The notes under the pieces: model-generated
What the model saw: only the letters and a program-made list of their open reading frames with translations
The model's database searches: none
Told to the model about the DNA's origin: nothing
Made by a program: the position numbers and the translations under genes
Source: Brachybacterium sp. P6-10-X1
GTDB lineage: Bacteria > Actinomycetota > Actinomycetes > Actinomycetales > Dermabacteraceae
DNA: 64,000 nucleotides
Assembly (NCBI RefSeq): GCF_001969445.1
Contig: NZ_CP017297.1
Location: forward strand, 2,294,001-2,358,000
Direction: 5' to 3'
Part shown: piece by piece, positions 25,195-34,008 of the stretch
Layout: each line of letters opens with the position of its first letter
How positions within the stretch are numbered: the stretch's first letter is position 1

Positions 25195-26556
25195 ATGACG
25201 TCCGCCCCTTCCCGCGCACCGGGATCAGATCCCACCGCGGCGACCTCGCGCCGCGCCACCTTCGCGGCTTTCACCGGCGCCTTCCTGGAGTGGTACGACT
25301 TCTGGATCTACGGCACCGCCGCCGCGCTGATCCTCCCGCAGGTCTTCTTCCCCGAGGCCTCCCCCACCGTCGCCCTGCTGCAGTCCTTCGCCACCTTCGC
25401 CGTCGCGTTCCTGACCCGCCCGCTCGGTGCCATCATCTTCGGCCATTTCGGGGACAGGATCGGCCGGAAGCCGGTGCTGCTGATCACCGTGTTCCTCATC
25501 GGCGGCGGCACCTTCCTCATGGGACTGCTGCCCTCCTACGCCGTGGCCGGCGGCCTGGGTGCGATCCTGCTGGTGCTGCTGCGCCTGATCCAGGGCATCG
25601 GGATCGGCGGCGAGTACGGCGGCGGCTCGCTGCTGGCGCTGGAGAACGCCCCACGGGCCAAGCGCGGCCTGGCCGGCAGCTTCCACCAGCTGGGCACACC
25701 GGCGGCACTGCTCGCCTCCAGCGGGATCTTCGCCCTGGTCGAGCAGCTGCCCGATGATCAGCTGCTCAGCTGGGGCTGGCGCATCCCCTTCCTCCTCAGC
25801 GGACCGTTCCTCGCGCTCGGCTTCTACATCCGCCGCCACCTGCCGGAGACCGCCGCCTTCGAGAAGGACGCCACCGAGGAACGCTCCGCGCCCCTGCTCG
25901 CGCTGCTCCGCGAGCAGCCCCGTGCCGTGCTGCTGGGCATCGGGGCGCGCATGACCGACGCCGTCACCTTCAACATCATCAACGTGTTCGCGATCTCCTG
26001 GGTGACCTCGACCCTGGGCATGACCAGCGATCTGATCCTCGCCGGGTTCGTGATCTCCTCCGCGGTCCAGCTGTTCGTGCTGCCGCTGGCCGGGAGTGTC
26101 TCCGACCGGGTCGGACGGCGGCCGGTCTATCTCACGGGCGTCGCGGTCTGCGCGGTCGGCGGCGGTCTGCTGTACTTCCCGATCATCTCGCTGGGCAATG
26201 CCCTGTCCACCTGGGCGATCATCGTCGTGGTCCACGCCATCGGCACCGGCCTGATGTTCAGCATCCAGAGCGCCCTGTTCGCGGAGCTGTTCGGCACCCG
26301 CGTGCGCTATACCGGCCTCGGCATCGTCTACCAGGGCTCTGCCCTGATCGGCGGCGGCCCCACGCCGGCCATCGCTGTCTTCCTGACCGCACTGGCGGGA
26401 TCCTGGTGGCCGGCCGGCGCCTATCTCTTGCTCGCCTGCGTGATCAGCGCGCTGTGCATCTGGCGGGCCGGCGAGACCTTCCGCACCGACCTCGCGGAGA
26501 CGGCGCCGGCCCGCGGGAGGCTCACCGCTCCCGACGGAGAGGGCGTGCAGGCATGA
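25195..26556 (+). CDS. MFS transporter, metabolite:H+ symporter (MHS) family
   Basis: 453 residues from the ATG at 25195 (AGCAGG upstream); a frame open back to 25069 crosses the inverted repeat. Twelve helices are visible. The start ATFAAFTGAFLEWYDFWIYG is the MHS signature (ProP/ShiA/KgtP-like), and the loop 2-3 motif is FGHFGDRIGRKPVLL; the matching loop 8-9 is GSVSDRVGRRPVYL. The long loop 'RRHLPETAAFEKDATEERS' after helix 6 also fits. It imports an organic acid or zwitterion with protons. It ends with an ATGA overlap to a possible start of the flavin oxidase, so uptake and oxidation of the same compound are likely. Confidence 0.9.
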   Translation: MTSAPSRAPGSDPTAATSRRATFAAFTGAFLEWYDFWIYGTAAALILPQVFFPEASPTVALLQSFATFAVAFLTRPLGAIIFGHFGDRIGRKPVLLITVFLIGGGTFLMGLLPSYAVAGGLGAILLVLLRLIQGIGIGGEYGGGSLLALENAPRAKRGLAGSFHQLGTPAALLASSGIFALVEQLPDDQLLSWGWRIPFLLSGPFLALGFYIRRHLPETAAFEKDATEERSAPLLALLREQPRAVLLGIGARMTDAVTFNIINVFAISWVTSTLGMTSDLILAGFVISSAVQLFVLPLAGSVSDRVGRRPVYLTGVAVCAVGGGLLYFPIISLGNALSTWAIIVVVHAIGTGLMFSIQSALFAELFGTRVRYTGLGIVYQGSALIGGGPTPAIAVFLTALAGSWWPAGAYLLLACVISALCIWRAGETFRTDLAETAPARGRLTAPDGEGVQA

Positions 26557-26594
26557 GCGACATGATGGCGACGACGGATCAGGAGAGGCTACCG

Positions 26595-27872
26595 ATGAGC
26601 GAGGTCGGATCGACGTGGTCGGGCTGCTACACGTTCGCAGCGCGAGGTCTGAGCGCCCCGCGCACCGTCGAGCAGGTGCAGGAGGTCGTCGCGGCCTCGC
26701 CGCACGTACGCGCTCTGGGCACTCGGCACTCTTTCCACGACATCGCCGACACCGCAGGCACGCTCGTGAATGTGCAGTCGCTGCCGGAGCGCTTCCAGCT
26801 CGATGAGGCCGCGGGCACGGTCACCGTCTCCGGCGGAAGCACCTACGGCCAGGTCGCCTCACGGCTCGGCGAGACCGACTGGGCGCTGGGGAACATGGGC
26901 TCGCTGCCGCACATCTCGGTGGCCGGGGCCTGCGCCACCGGCACCCATGGCTCCGGGGTGAGCCACCGCAGCCTCTCCTCGGCCGTGGCCGGGGTCGAGG
27001 TGGTGACCGCGGACGGCGAACTGCAGCACTGGACGCGCGAGAACTGCACCGATTTCGGCGGCCGGGTGCTCGCCCTCGGCGCGCTCGGCATCGTCACCGC
27101 CGTGACGCTCGATCTGGTCCCGGACTTCGAGGTGCGCCAGGACGTCTGGTTCGACCTGCCCTGGTCCTCGCTGATCGAGAATCTCGAGGAGATCCTGTCC
27201 TGCGCCTACAGCGTCTCGGTGATGCCTTCCTGGCACGATCCGGAGATCGCCGGGAAGGTCTGGCTGAAGTCGCGCACCGACGCCTGGGATCCGGCTCTGG
27301 ATCCGTCCCGCTGGGGCGCCCGCTGGGCGCGCACGGCCGGCGGGGAGCCGCCGGAGGGGCAGACCCCGAACCAGACGGTGCAGGGCGGAGTGCCGGGGCC
27401 GTGGTGGCAGCGTCTCCCCCACTTCCGGCCCGATGCGAGCCCGAGCCGCGGTGACGAGATCCAGACCGAGTACTTCGTCGACCGATCCCGCGCCCCGGAA
27501 GCCCTGCGCGCACTGCAGGCGATCGCGGACCGTTTCGCCGATCTGGTGCTGGTCTCCGAGCTGCGCTCGGTCGCGGCCGACGAGCTGTGGCTCAGCCCCG
27601 CGTACGGCCGGGACTCCCTGGGCATCCACCTCACCTGGCGGAACGATGCCGATGCGGTGCTCGCCGTGCTGCCGGTCATCGAGGACGCGCTCGCCCCGTA
27701 CGACCCTCGGCCGCACTGGGGGAAGTGGTTCACTCTCCCCGGCGAGCAGGTGCGGGCCCGCTATCCACGCCTCCGGGAATTCCAGGAGCTCGCCGAGGAG
27801 CAGGACCCGCACCGCGTGTTCCGGAATGACTTCCTGCAGCGCACCCTCGGGCTCGCAACCGCACAGGTCTGA
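26595..27872 (+). CDS. FAD-dependent alditol-oxidase-like protein (AldO/xylitol oxidase family)
   Basis: 425 residues from the ATG at 26595, which has AGGAGAGG six bases upstream; an ATG at 26553 that overlaps the transporter stop is the alternative. The FAD_binding_4 domain shows ALGTRHSFH at 40-48 (His is the usual FAD attachment position), VSGGSTYGQVASRL, LPHISVAGACATGTHGSG, and VEVVTADGEL. The C-terminal substrate domain carries HWGKWF at about 374, conserved in alditol and aldonolactone oxidases, and QEQDPHRVFRNDFLQRTLG. Length matches Streptomyces AldO (~418). It should oxidise a polyol or sugar with O2, releasing peroxide. Linked to SDRs and a transporter. Confidence 0.85.
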   Translation: MSEVGSTWSGCYTFAARGLSAPRTVEQVQEVVAASPHVRALGTRHSFHDIADTAGTLVNVQSLPERFQLDEAAGTVTVSGGSTYGQVASRLGETDWALGNMGSLPHISVAGACATGTHGSGVSHRSLSSAVAGVEVVTADGELQHWTRENCTDFGGRVLALGALGIVTAVTLDLVPDFEVRQDVWFDLPWSSLIENLEEILSCAYSVSVMPSWHDPEIAGKVWLKSRTDAWDPALDPSRWGARWARTAGGEPPEGQTPNQTVQGGVPGPWWQRLPHFRPDASPSRGDEIQTEYFVDRSRAPEALRALQAIADRFADLVLVSELRSVAADELWLSPAYGRDSLGIHLTWRNDADAVLAVLPVIEDALAPYDPRPHWGKWFTLPGEQVRARYPRLREFQELAEEQDPHRVFRNDFLQRTLGLATAQV

Positions 27873-27903
27873 TGCGCCCGGAGCTGTCCGACCCAGCCGA
27901 CCA

Positions 27904-28235
27904 TCACGAGCGCGGCCGCTCGGTGCACTGCAGGGTATGGCCGTCGTGGACGTCGACGGTCGCATACGTCCCCCAGGGCGCCCGGATCACGTCGGAGGTC
28001 GTGGCACCGCGTGCGCGCAGTTCGTCGCGGGTCGCGGCGACGTCGTCGGCATGGAACGTGCGGAAGACGCCCTCGCCGGGCCGCCCCCGAACGCCGGTGC
28101 GTCGGCGAGCAGGAGGGACGTCTGCGCGCCGGGGCCTGAGCTCGAGCCAGCGCCCCGGCGGGCCCGTCTCCTCGTCGACACCGGGCGAGACCTGCCGTTC
28201 CGTCCCGGCCCGGGTACCCAGCGCGGTACCTGACC
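27904..28235 (-). pseudogene. VOC (glyoxalase/bleomycin-resistance) family remnant
   Basis: The minus frame ending at 27904 carries a typical VOC C-terminal half: VFRTFHADDVAATRDELRAR, VIRAPWGTYATVDVHDGHTL. Just upstream, DEETGPPGRWLEL is in the same frame but the joining segment reads sensibly only in a neighbouring frame (LLLADAPAFGG), showing at least two indels, and the first ~30 residues of a normal VOC protein (beta strand with the first metal ligand) are missing. It is therefore a decayed gene wedged between two intact convergent genes. Confidence 0.65.
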
Positions 28236-28246
28236 TGTCCCGCGGC

Positions 28247-29386
28247 TCAGTCCATGCCCGGGTGTAGCAGCACCTTCGAGTACCCCTTCTCGCGCTTGTC
28301 GAAGCGGTCGTAGGCATCGGGCGCCTGGGACAGCGGCAGGTTCTGGGACACGACGAAGCTGGGCGTCGCCCGACCCTCGGTGATCATGTCGCGCAGCTGG
28401 TGGGCGTACCGCTTCGCATCGGCCTGCCCGGTGCCCATGGTCTGGCCCTTCTCGAAGAACCGACCGATCCGGTACAGCAGCTCCCCCTTGGCGGCGTGCT
28501 CGTTGGGGGCACCCGGGTCCGAGGGGAGGTACAGGCCGATCACGCCGATGCCTCCGGTGTGTCGGACGGTGTCGACGAGCTGGTTGAGCACGATCGCGGG
28601 CTGCTCCTCGCCGCCCTTGGCCGTCGCCTGGTAGCCGACGGCGTCGACACCGCGGTCGGTGCCCTCGCCGCCCAGGGCGTCGGTGATCTGCTCGGCCGGG
28701 TCGCCGTCATCGAAGTTGATCGGCTCGGCGCCGATGTCCTTCGCGATGTCCAGGCGGTGGCCGATGTGGTCGACGACGAAGACGCGGCTGGCGCCGCGCA
28801 GCAGCGCCGAGTACGCGGCCATCAGGCCGACGGGCCCGGCACCATAGACGGCGACACTCTCTCCGGGGCGCATGCCCGAGAGCTCCACGCCGTGGTAGCC
28901 GGTGGGGAAGATGTCGGCCAGCAGCGCGAAGTCGGACTCGTGCTCCTCGCCCTCCGGCAGGGGCACGCAGTTGTAGTCGGCGAAGGGGACGCGCAGGTAC
29001 TCGGCCTGGCCACCCATGTAGCGGCCCATGCCGACGTAGCCGTAGGCGCCGCCGGCCCCGGGCGGGTTCACGGTGAGGCAGAACGCGCTCTTGCCGGCGC
29101 GGCAGTTCTTGCAGAACCCGCAGGCGACGTTGAAGGGCAGCACCACGCGGTCGCCCTTGGTCACCGTGGCGACGCCGGGGCCGACCTCCTCGACGATGCC
29201 CATGTTCTCGTGACCGAAGGTGATGCCCGCCTCCGCGGCGGTGCGCCCTTCGTACATGTGCAGGTCGGAGCCACAGATGGCGGTGGTGGTGATGCGGACG
29301 ATGACGTCGGTGGGATCCTGGATCGTCGGGTCCTCGACGTCCTTGACGGTGACCTCGTAGGGGCCTTCGTAGACGACGGCTCGCAT
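28247..29386 (-). CDS. Zinc-dependent alcohol dehydrogenase, glutathione-independent formaldehyde dehydrogenase-like
   Basis: 379 residues, AAGGAGG before the ATG. Catalytic zinc ligands are in AICGSDLHMYEGR (Cys ~38) and TFGHEN (His ~59). Structural zinc cysteines are in ACGFCKNCRAGKSAFC (~94-108). The NAD motif is VYGAGPVGLMAAYSA. The insertions GGAYGYVGMGRYMGGQAEYLRVP and 'AVGYQATAKGGEEQPAIVLNQLVDTVRHTGG' are diagnostic of the formaldehyde-dismutase/FdhA branch. It oxidises small aldehydes or alcohols with NAD in the cytosol. It follows the GlcG/HbpS gene by 54 bp on the same strand, so the two are likely co-expressed. Confidence 0.88.
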   Translation of the reverse strand: MRAVVYEGPYEVTVKDVEDPTIQDPTDVIVRITTTAICGSDLHMYEGRTAAEAGITFGHENMGIVEEVGPGVATVTKGDRVVLPFNVACGFCKNCRAGKSAFCLTVNPPGAGGAYGYVGMGRYMGGQAEYLRVPFADYNCVPLPEGEEHESDFALLADIFPTGYHGVELSGMRPGESVAVYGAGPVGLMAAYSALLRGASRVFVVDHIGHRLDIAKDIGAEPINFDDGDPAEQITDALGGEGTDRGVDAVGYQATAKGGEEQPAIVLNQLVDTVRHTGGIGVIGLYLPSDPGAPNEHAAKGELLYRIGRFFEKGQTMGTGQADAKRYAHQLRDMITEGRATPSFVVSQNLPLSQAPDAYDRFDKREKGYSKVLLHPGMD

Positions 29387-29440
29387 GGTGTTCCTCCTTG
29401 TTCCGGGCGGTGAGTCATGACGGTGGGCGGGCCCGAGCTC

Positions 29441-29878
29441 TCAGCCGGCGATCGCCTCCTGGAACGCGCGGGTCCCGGCCTCTGCGACGGCCTGGTCCTC
29501 CTCGACGCTGCCGCCGCTGACCCCGATGGCACCGGCCACGGCGCCGTCCTCGAGCTGCAGCGGGATGCCGCCGGGGAAGGTGATCAGCCCGCCGTTGGAG
29601 AACTCGATGTGGTGCAGCGGGGCGCCGGGCTGGGCCATGGGGCTCAGCTGCGCGGTCTCCATGTCAAAGTACCGGGCGGTGCGGGCCTTCGTGATCGCGA
29701 TGTCGATGCTGCCCAGCCATGCGCCATCCATGCGGGCGAAGGTCGTGAGGTTGCTGCCCGCGTCGACGACGGCGATGTTCATCAGCAGGTCCGAGTCCCT
29801 CGCGTGGCGCAGTCCCGCCTCGAGCACGGACTGGGCGAGGTCGAGGGTGATGTCGGCCTTCCGGACGATGCCCTTCAT
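29441..29878 (-). CDS. GlcG/HbpS family protein
   Basis: 145 residues from the ATG at 29878 with AAGGAGG four bases upstream; the long frame to 30301 is a shadow. Family pattern: LAQSVLEAGLRHARDSDLLMNIAVVDAGSNLTTFARMDGAWLGSIDIAITKARTA, then FPGGIPLQLEDGAVAGAIGVSGGSVEEDQAVAEAGTRAF. HbpS homologues bind haem or small ligands, while GlcG is linked to glycolate use; which role applies here is unknown. No signal peptide. It is the first gene of a two-gene unit with the zinc dehydrogenase. Confidence 0.87.
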   Translation of the reverse strand: MKGIVRKADITLDLAQSVLEAGLRHARDSDLLMNIAVVDAGSNLTTFARMDGAWLGSIDIAITKARTARYFDMETAQLSPMAQPGAPLHHIEFSNGGLITFPGGIPLQLEDGAVAGAIGVSGGSVEEDQAVAEAGTRAFQEAIAG

Positions 29879-30127
29879 CGTTCCTCCTTCCCGAGCGCTG
29901 CGCTCTGCGCGCTCGCGGTGCATCCCGACCGGGCGTCCGCTGGAGGTTCTGCAACGGGCGGGCGCCAGGCGGGGCACCCTCATGCTCCCCACCCTGCGCC
30001 CGTGGAGGACCGATATACAAAGCTGATGCGGGAATCTGCCGGACGGTAGGTCCGCGGGCACCAGTTCTGAGCTGAGCTCTGCAGCGGCGTTCGGGGGCGT
30101 CAGGCATCGGTCGTCTGTCATCTCCCG

Positions 30128-30140
30128 TATGCTTCGGCCA
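30128..30140 (+). promoter_or_regulatory. Leaderless-type promoter of the GTPase gene
   Basis: TATGCT at 30128-30133, exactly six bases, then the ATG at 30140. No ribosome binding site is present, so transcription and translation probably start at the same base. Confidence 0.6.
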
Positions 30141-31327
30141 TGCCAAAGAAGAATGAGCTGGAGCAGCACATCGCTGTGTTCGGCGAGTCCGGGAGCGGAA
30201 AGACCGTGCTTCTCTCGTCGTTTTACGGAGCGACCCAGGATCCCAAGTTCATCAAGAACAACGGTTTCAATGTCGTCGCCGATGACACCGGCCAGGGGCA
30301 CCAGCTCCTCCAGAATTACTTCAAGATGCGCAACTCAGCGGAACTCCCCCGGGCCAATCGCTTCAAGGCCGTCCCGTACTCGTTCTCGGTGAAGGTGAAG
30401 AAGGGCTCTGGCGTCGCGACGCAGAAGAAGACTCCGCTCGATGCGCTGCGCGTCGTGTGGCACGACTATCCCGGGGAGTGGTTCGAACAGGACCCCAGCG
30501 GCCCCGAAGAGGCGCGCCGCCGGATCGAGACGTTCCGATCCCTGCTGTCCTCCGACGTCGCGCTCCTGCTGGTCGACGGCCAGAAACTGTTAGACAACGC
30601 CGGACAAGAAGAGCGCTACCTGCAAGCTCTTTTCGCGACCTTCAACACGGGCCTGCTCAATCTGCGTGATGACCTACTGGACGACGGGAAGCCGCTGATC
30701 AATTTCCCGAGGATCTGGGCGATCGCGTTGTCCAAGGCGGATCTTCTGCCTCATCTGACTGCCCACGACTTCAGCGCGCTCCTCATCGAGAACGCGGGAG
30801 CCCACATGGGAGAACTGCGCCGAACGATCTCCCTGATGGTCGACAGCGACACCGCACTGTCCGTGGGGGAAGACTTCGTCGTGCTCTCCTCTGCGAAGTT
30901 CAAGCCCGGGGTGATCGATGTGAGCGATCGCATCGGCGTGAACCTCATCCTTCCCCTCGCGTCGATGCTTCCTTTCCAACGTCACATCCGCTGGGCGCAG
31001 AAGAAGGAGGTCTCCGCCAAGGTCGCGGCCGCTCTGCTGGGCAACGCAGACAAGGTGATTGCTTCACTAGCGGTCTTGGCGCCCCTCGCAAGGCTCTTCA
31101 AGAAGGTCAAGCTTCCGGGACCCTTCGGTCTCGTCGCAGGCGTTGCGGCACCCATCATCGCGGGTGGCCAGTTGACCAAGGTGGCGGATCTCGCCGGCGA
31201 GAAGCTCGCCGCCGCTCACGCTGAGGCTGAAGCGGAGAACCAAGTGCTGACGGCAGCCATGACCGGATTCCTCCTGGACCTGGAGAAGGGTGAGGACGAC
31301 GGGATCCTCGTCCGGAGCCAGAAATGA
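30140..31327 (+). CDS. P-loop GTPase of unknown role (TRAFAC/'DO-GTPase'-like)
   Basis: 395 residues. G1/Walker A is GESGSGKT at 15-22, the switch II D-x-x-G is in HDYPGEW (Asp109-Gly112), and the base-specificity motif is SKAD at 198-201 in place of NKxD. So GTP binding is expected. The remainder is helical, with a Lys-rich segment and a hydrophobic Gly/Ala/Pro patch (PGPFGLVAGVAAPIIAGG, ~327-344) that could be a membrane-inserting loop, and a charged C-terminus. No neighbours on the same strand except a small ORF overlapping its stop (ATGA at 31324). Codon use is less biased than neighbours and includes a TTA leucine. Related GTPases occur in conflict/defence loci, but the function here is unknown. 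Confidence 0.7.
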   Translation: MPKKNELEQHIAVFGESGSGKTVLLSSFYGATQDPKFIKNNGFNVVADDTGQGHQLLQNYFKMRNSAELPRANRFKAVPYSFSVKVKKGSGVATQKKTPLDALRVVWHDYPGEWFEQDPSGPEEARRRIETFRSLLSSDVALLLVDGQKLLDNAGQEERYLQALFATFNTGLLNLRDDLLDDGKPLINFPRIWAIALSKADLLPHLTAHDFSALLIENAGAHMGELRRTISLMVDSDTALSVGEDFVVLSSAKFKPGVIDVSDRIGVNLILPLASMLPFQRHIRWAQKKEVSAKVAAALLGNADKVIASLAVLAPLARLFKKVKLPGPFGLVAGVAAPIIAGGQLTKVADLAGEKLAAAHAEAEAENQVLTAAMTGFLLDLEKGEDDGILVRSQK

Positions 31328-31662
31328 GTTTCATCTGGGCGTGCCGGGGTCTGCACTGGGGGTTCCGGTTCCTGAGAGATGGAGGCTTCTCCGACGCTCT
31401 TCTCGAGTACGACAAGGCGTTCACCGGGCTGGACGACAATCCGCAGACCTGCAGGCGCATCGGCGACAGGACAGCGCTTCGCTTCGATGACCCCGACGAC
31501 AGGAAGGACGAGTCGGGCCGGCCGATCTCTCATGAGTTCGTGCTCAACGGCGAACTCGCCGCTCGCGTGAACTCGGTCGCGGACGGACTCGACGTGGTCT
31601 GGCCCTTGGTCTCCAGGGAGTACGCGAGCATCTGGGACAGTCCGGAACCACCGCGGCGGTGA
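31324..31662 (+). CDS. Small protein of unknown function, translationally coupled to the GTPase
   Basis: 112 residues; its ATG overlaps the GTPase stop as ATGA. Trp/Phe-rich start MSFIWACRGLHWGFRFLRDG, then DALLEYDKAF, a charged middle (RFDDPDDRKDESGRP) and WPLVSREYASIWDSPEPPRR. No signal peptide or helix long enough for a membrane. I do not recognise a family. The tight coupling makes it a likely partner or regulator of the GTPase. Confidence 0.6.
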   Translation: MSFIWACRGLHWGFRFLRDGGFSDALLEYDKAFTGLDDNPQTCRRIGDRTALRFDDPDDRKDESGRPISHEFVLNGELAARVNSVADGLDVVWPLVSREYASIWDSPEPPRR

Positions 31663-31729
31663 AGTAACAGGTTCACCGTGGAGGTGCGCTCATTCCGAAC
31701 TCCGAGGCGCCGGCGGGACCGCGAGGCTC

Positions 31730-33112
31730 TCACCGCCAGGTGGCGGCACGCTCCTGGTGAGCTGACAGCTCCCGCTCCAGTTCGGCGAGTGCCTCCGGCG
31801 CCTCCGCAGCGAGGTCGACGGTCTCGGCCGGATCCGCCTCCAGGTCGTACAGCGCCTTGTGCACCGTCGCGGGTGGGTCCATGCCCTCGCGGGCGTCGAG
31901 GACGAGCTTGTACCGGCCGCGGCTCACGGCCCACTGACCCTGGTAGCTCCACACGAGGCTGCGCGGCGCGGTGGCCGGCGGGTCCACGCTCTCGGCGGCT
32001 GCAGCGCCGTGCGCGGCGGCGTCGGCGTCGATCCGCGCGCTCGCTCCGTCGGCCGACGCGTCCTGCAGCACGTCCAGCAACGAGATCCCGTCGACCTCCG
32101 GCAGCTCGGCGGCAGTGCCGTCGACCGCGTGCAGCACGGTGGGCAGCACGTCCATCATCAGTCCCGGCTGGTCGAACTCGGCACCGGCGGGCAGCTGGGC
32201 GGGCCAGGAGAGGATGCCGGGCACGCGGATGCCGCCCTCGAACACGGAGCCCTTGGAGCCGCGCAGCCCGCCGGAGGAGCCGCCGGTGTAGGAGATCTCC
32301 TCCCCGTCCAACCAGTTGCGGCTCTCGCGGGAGGGGCCGTTGTCGGAGGAGAACAGCACGAGAGTGTCCTCCCGTACGCCGCTGGCATCGAGCGCCGCCA
32401 GGATCTCGCCGATCGCGTCGTCCATCGCGGCGATCATCGCGGCGGTCTCCCGTCGACCCTCGGGCAGGTGTGCGACGCGGGCCATGTGCTCGGCGGGGGC
32501 GTGCATCGGGTAGTGCGGGGCGTTGAACGGGACGTAGCAGAAGAAAGGGCCGCTCTCGGCGCTGCGGGTGATGAAGTCCGCGGCGCGCTGCCCGATCAGC
32601 GTGGTGAGGTATTCGCCGTTGCGCCAGACCTCGTCGCCGCCCTCCCACAGGTCGTGGAGAGGGTTGCCCTGGCCCCAGTAGAAGATGTGGGAGTAGTAGT
32701 CCACACAGCCGGCGCGGAACCCGAAGGTCTCCTCGAAGCCGTAGTGCTCCGGTGCGTAGGCCGCGTCTGCTCCGAGGTGCCACTTGCCGAAGAGACCGGT
32801 GCGATAGCCGCGCTCTTGCAGCTGGGAGGCGAGGGTCGACTGGGCGGGCAGGCCGGGGGTGTCGCGGCTGCCGCCGAGGATCGATTCCACCCCGGCGTGG
32901 CCGGGGTACTTGCCGGTCAGCAGGGAGGCGCGCGACGGAGAGCACACCGGAGAATTGGAGTACCAGCGGGAGAGCTTCATGCCGTCCTGGCACAGGGCAT
33001 CGAGATGCGGGGTGGGGATGTCCTCGGCGCCGAAGCATCCCAGGTCGCCCCAGCCGAGGTCGTCGGCATAGAGGATCACGACGTTCGGGGGTTCGTGCGC
33101 GGTCGGGGCCAT
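31730..33112 (-). CDS. Type I (formylglycine) sulfatase 2
   Basis: 460 residues from the ATG at 33112 with AAGGAG five bases upstream; the frame open to 33868 overlaps the permease gene. Metal pair Asp17-Asp18 in VVILYADDLGWGDLGC, formylglycine motif C-S-P-S-R at 57-61 with ASLLTGKYP, then GKWHLG, VPFNAPHYPMHAP, LFSSDNGPSRESRNW and 'GSKGSVFEGGIRVPGILSWP'. This is the arylsulfatase/GalNAc-6-sulfatase-like branch. An Ala-rich insertion (DADAAAHGAAAAESVD) lies near the C-terminus. No signal peptide. It is the last gene of an operon with a carbohydrate ABC transporter, so it likely desulfates an imported sulfated sugar. Confidence 0.9.
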   Translation of the reverse strand: MAPTAHEPPNVVILYADDLGWGDLGCFGAEDIPTPHLDALCQDGMKLSRWYSNSPVCSPSRASLLTGKYPGHAGVESILGGSRDTPGLPAQSTLASQLQERGYRTGLFGKWHLGADAAYAPEHYGFEETFGFRAGCVDYYSHIFYWGQGNPLHDLWEGGDEVWRNGEYLTTLIGQRAADFITRSAESGPFFCYVPFNAPHYPMHAPAEHMARVAHLPEGRRETAAMIAAMDDAIGEILAALDASGVREDTLVLFSSDNGPSRESRNWLDGEEISYTGGSSGGLRGSKGSVFEGGIRVPGILSWPAQLPAGAEFDQPGLMMDVLPTVLHAVDGTAAELPEVDGISLLDVLQDASADGASARIDADAAAHGAAAAESVDPPATAPRSLVWSYQGQWAVSRGRYKLVLDAREGMDPPATVHKALYDLEADPAETVDLAAEAPEALAELERELSAHQERAATWR

Positions 33113-33114
33113 GG

Positions 33115-34008
33115 TCACTCCTTCACGGCTCCTGCGGTCATGCCGGCCACGAGCCGGCGCTGCAGCAGGGAGAACAACAGGATGGTCGGCAGGGCGGCGA
33201 GGACGGAGGCGGCCATGACGACGCCCCAATCGGTGCCGTACTCGCCGAAGAGACCGGCGATGCCGACTTGCACCGTCTTGAGGGATTCGCTGGTGAGGAA
33301 CACCTGGGCGAAGAGGAACTCGTCCCACATGGCGATGAACGCGGTGACGGCGACGGTCACGATGCCGGGCCACACCAACGGTGCGATCACGCGGGTGATG
33401 ACGGTGAGGGTGGAAGCTCCGTCGATCCGGGCGGCCTCGTCGAGCGTCTTCGGCACGGAGTTCAGGAATCCGGTCATGAGCAGGGTGGCCAGCGGGGTCG
33501 TGATCGCCACGTACACGATGATCAGCCCCGCGAAGGAGTTCAGCAGCCGCAGCTCGGCGAAGAACAGGTAGACCGGGGTGATCAGCACGACGAACGGCAG
33601 CAGCTGGGTCGCGACCAGCGTGATCATCACCAGGGGCTTGGCTCGGAACGAGAAGCGGGAGAGGGCGAAGCCGGCCAGCGTGGCGACGACGACGGTGATC
33701 ACGGTGCCGATCCCGCAGACGATGATGCTGTTGGGCAGGTAGCGCCCGAAGTTCGTCTCGTCGAACAAGCGGGCATAGGAGTCCAGGCTGAGACCCGAGA
33801 ACACGGTCTGCGCCGTGATGCCCTGCGAGATCTCCTGGGCGGGTCGCAAGGAGCTGTAGAACATCCACACGACGGGGAAGACGATCACGACCAGCACGAG
33901 CCCGAAGGGGATCAGGAACAGCAGATCCTTGGGTCGGCGGCGCTCCGACGAGCGGCGACGTCGGGTCGTGATCGCCGAGTTCGTGTCGACCTGCTGGGTC
34001 ATCGTCAT
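33115..34008 (-). CDS. Carbohydrate ABC transporter permease, MalG-type
   Basis: 297 residues from the ATG at 34008, which overlaps the upstream permease stop as TGATG and has AAGGAGG upstream. Six helices, with the EAA loop TLDEAARIDGASTLTVITRVIAPLVWPGI contacting the ATPase. The N-terminal FGLVLVVIVFPVVWMFYSSLRP is typical of the CUT1 MalG partner. It ends two bases before the sulfatase start. No ABC ATPase is encoded in this operon, so a shared MsiK-type ATPase from elsewhere is expected, as in other actinobacterial sugar systems. Confidence 0.92.
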   Translation of the reverse strand: MTMTQQVDTNSAITTRRRRSSERRRPKDLLFLIPFGLVLVVIVFPVVWMFYSSLRPAQEISQGITAQTVFSGLSLDSYARLFDETNFGRYLPNSIIVCGIGTVITVVVATLAGFALSRFSFRAKPLVMITLVATQLLPFVVLITPVYLFFAELRLLNSFAGLIIVYVAITTPLATLLMTGFLNSVPKTLDEAARIDGASTLTVITRVIAPLVWPGIVTVAVTAFIAMWDEFLFAQVFLTSESLKTVQVGIAGLFGEYGTDWGVVMAASVLAALPTILLFSLLQRRLVAGMTAGAVKE

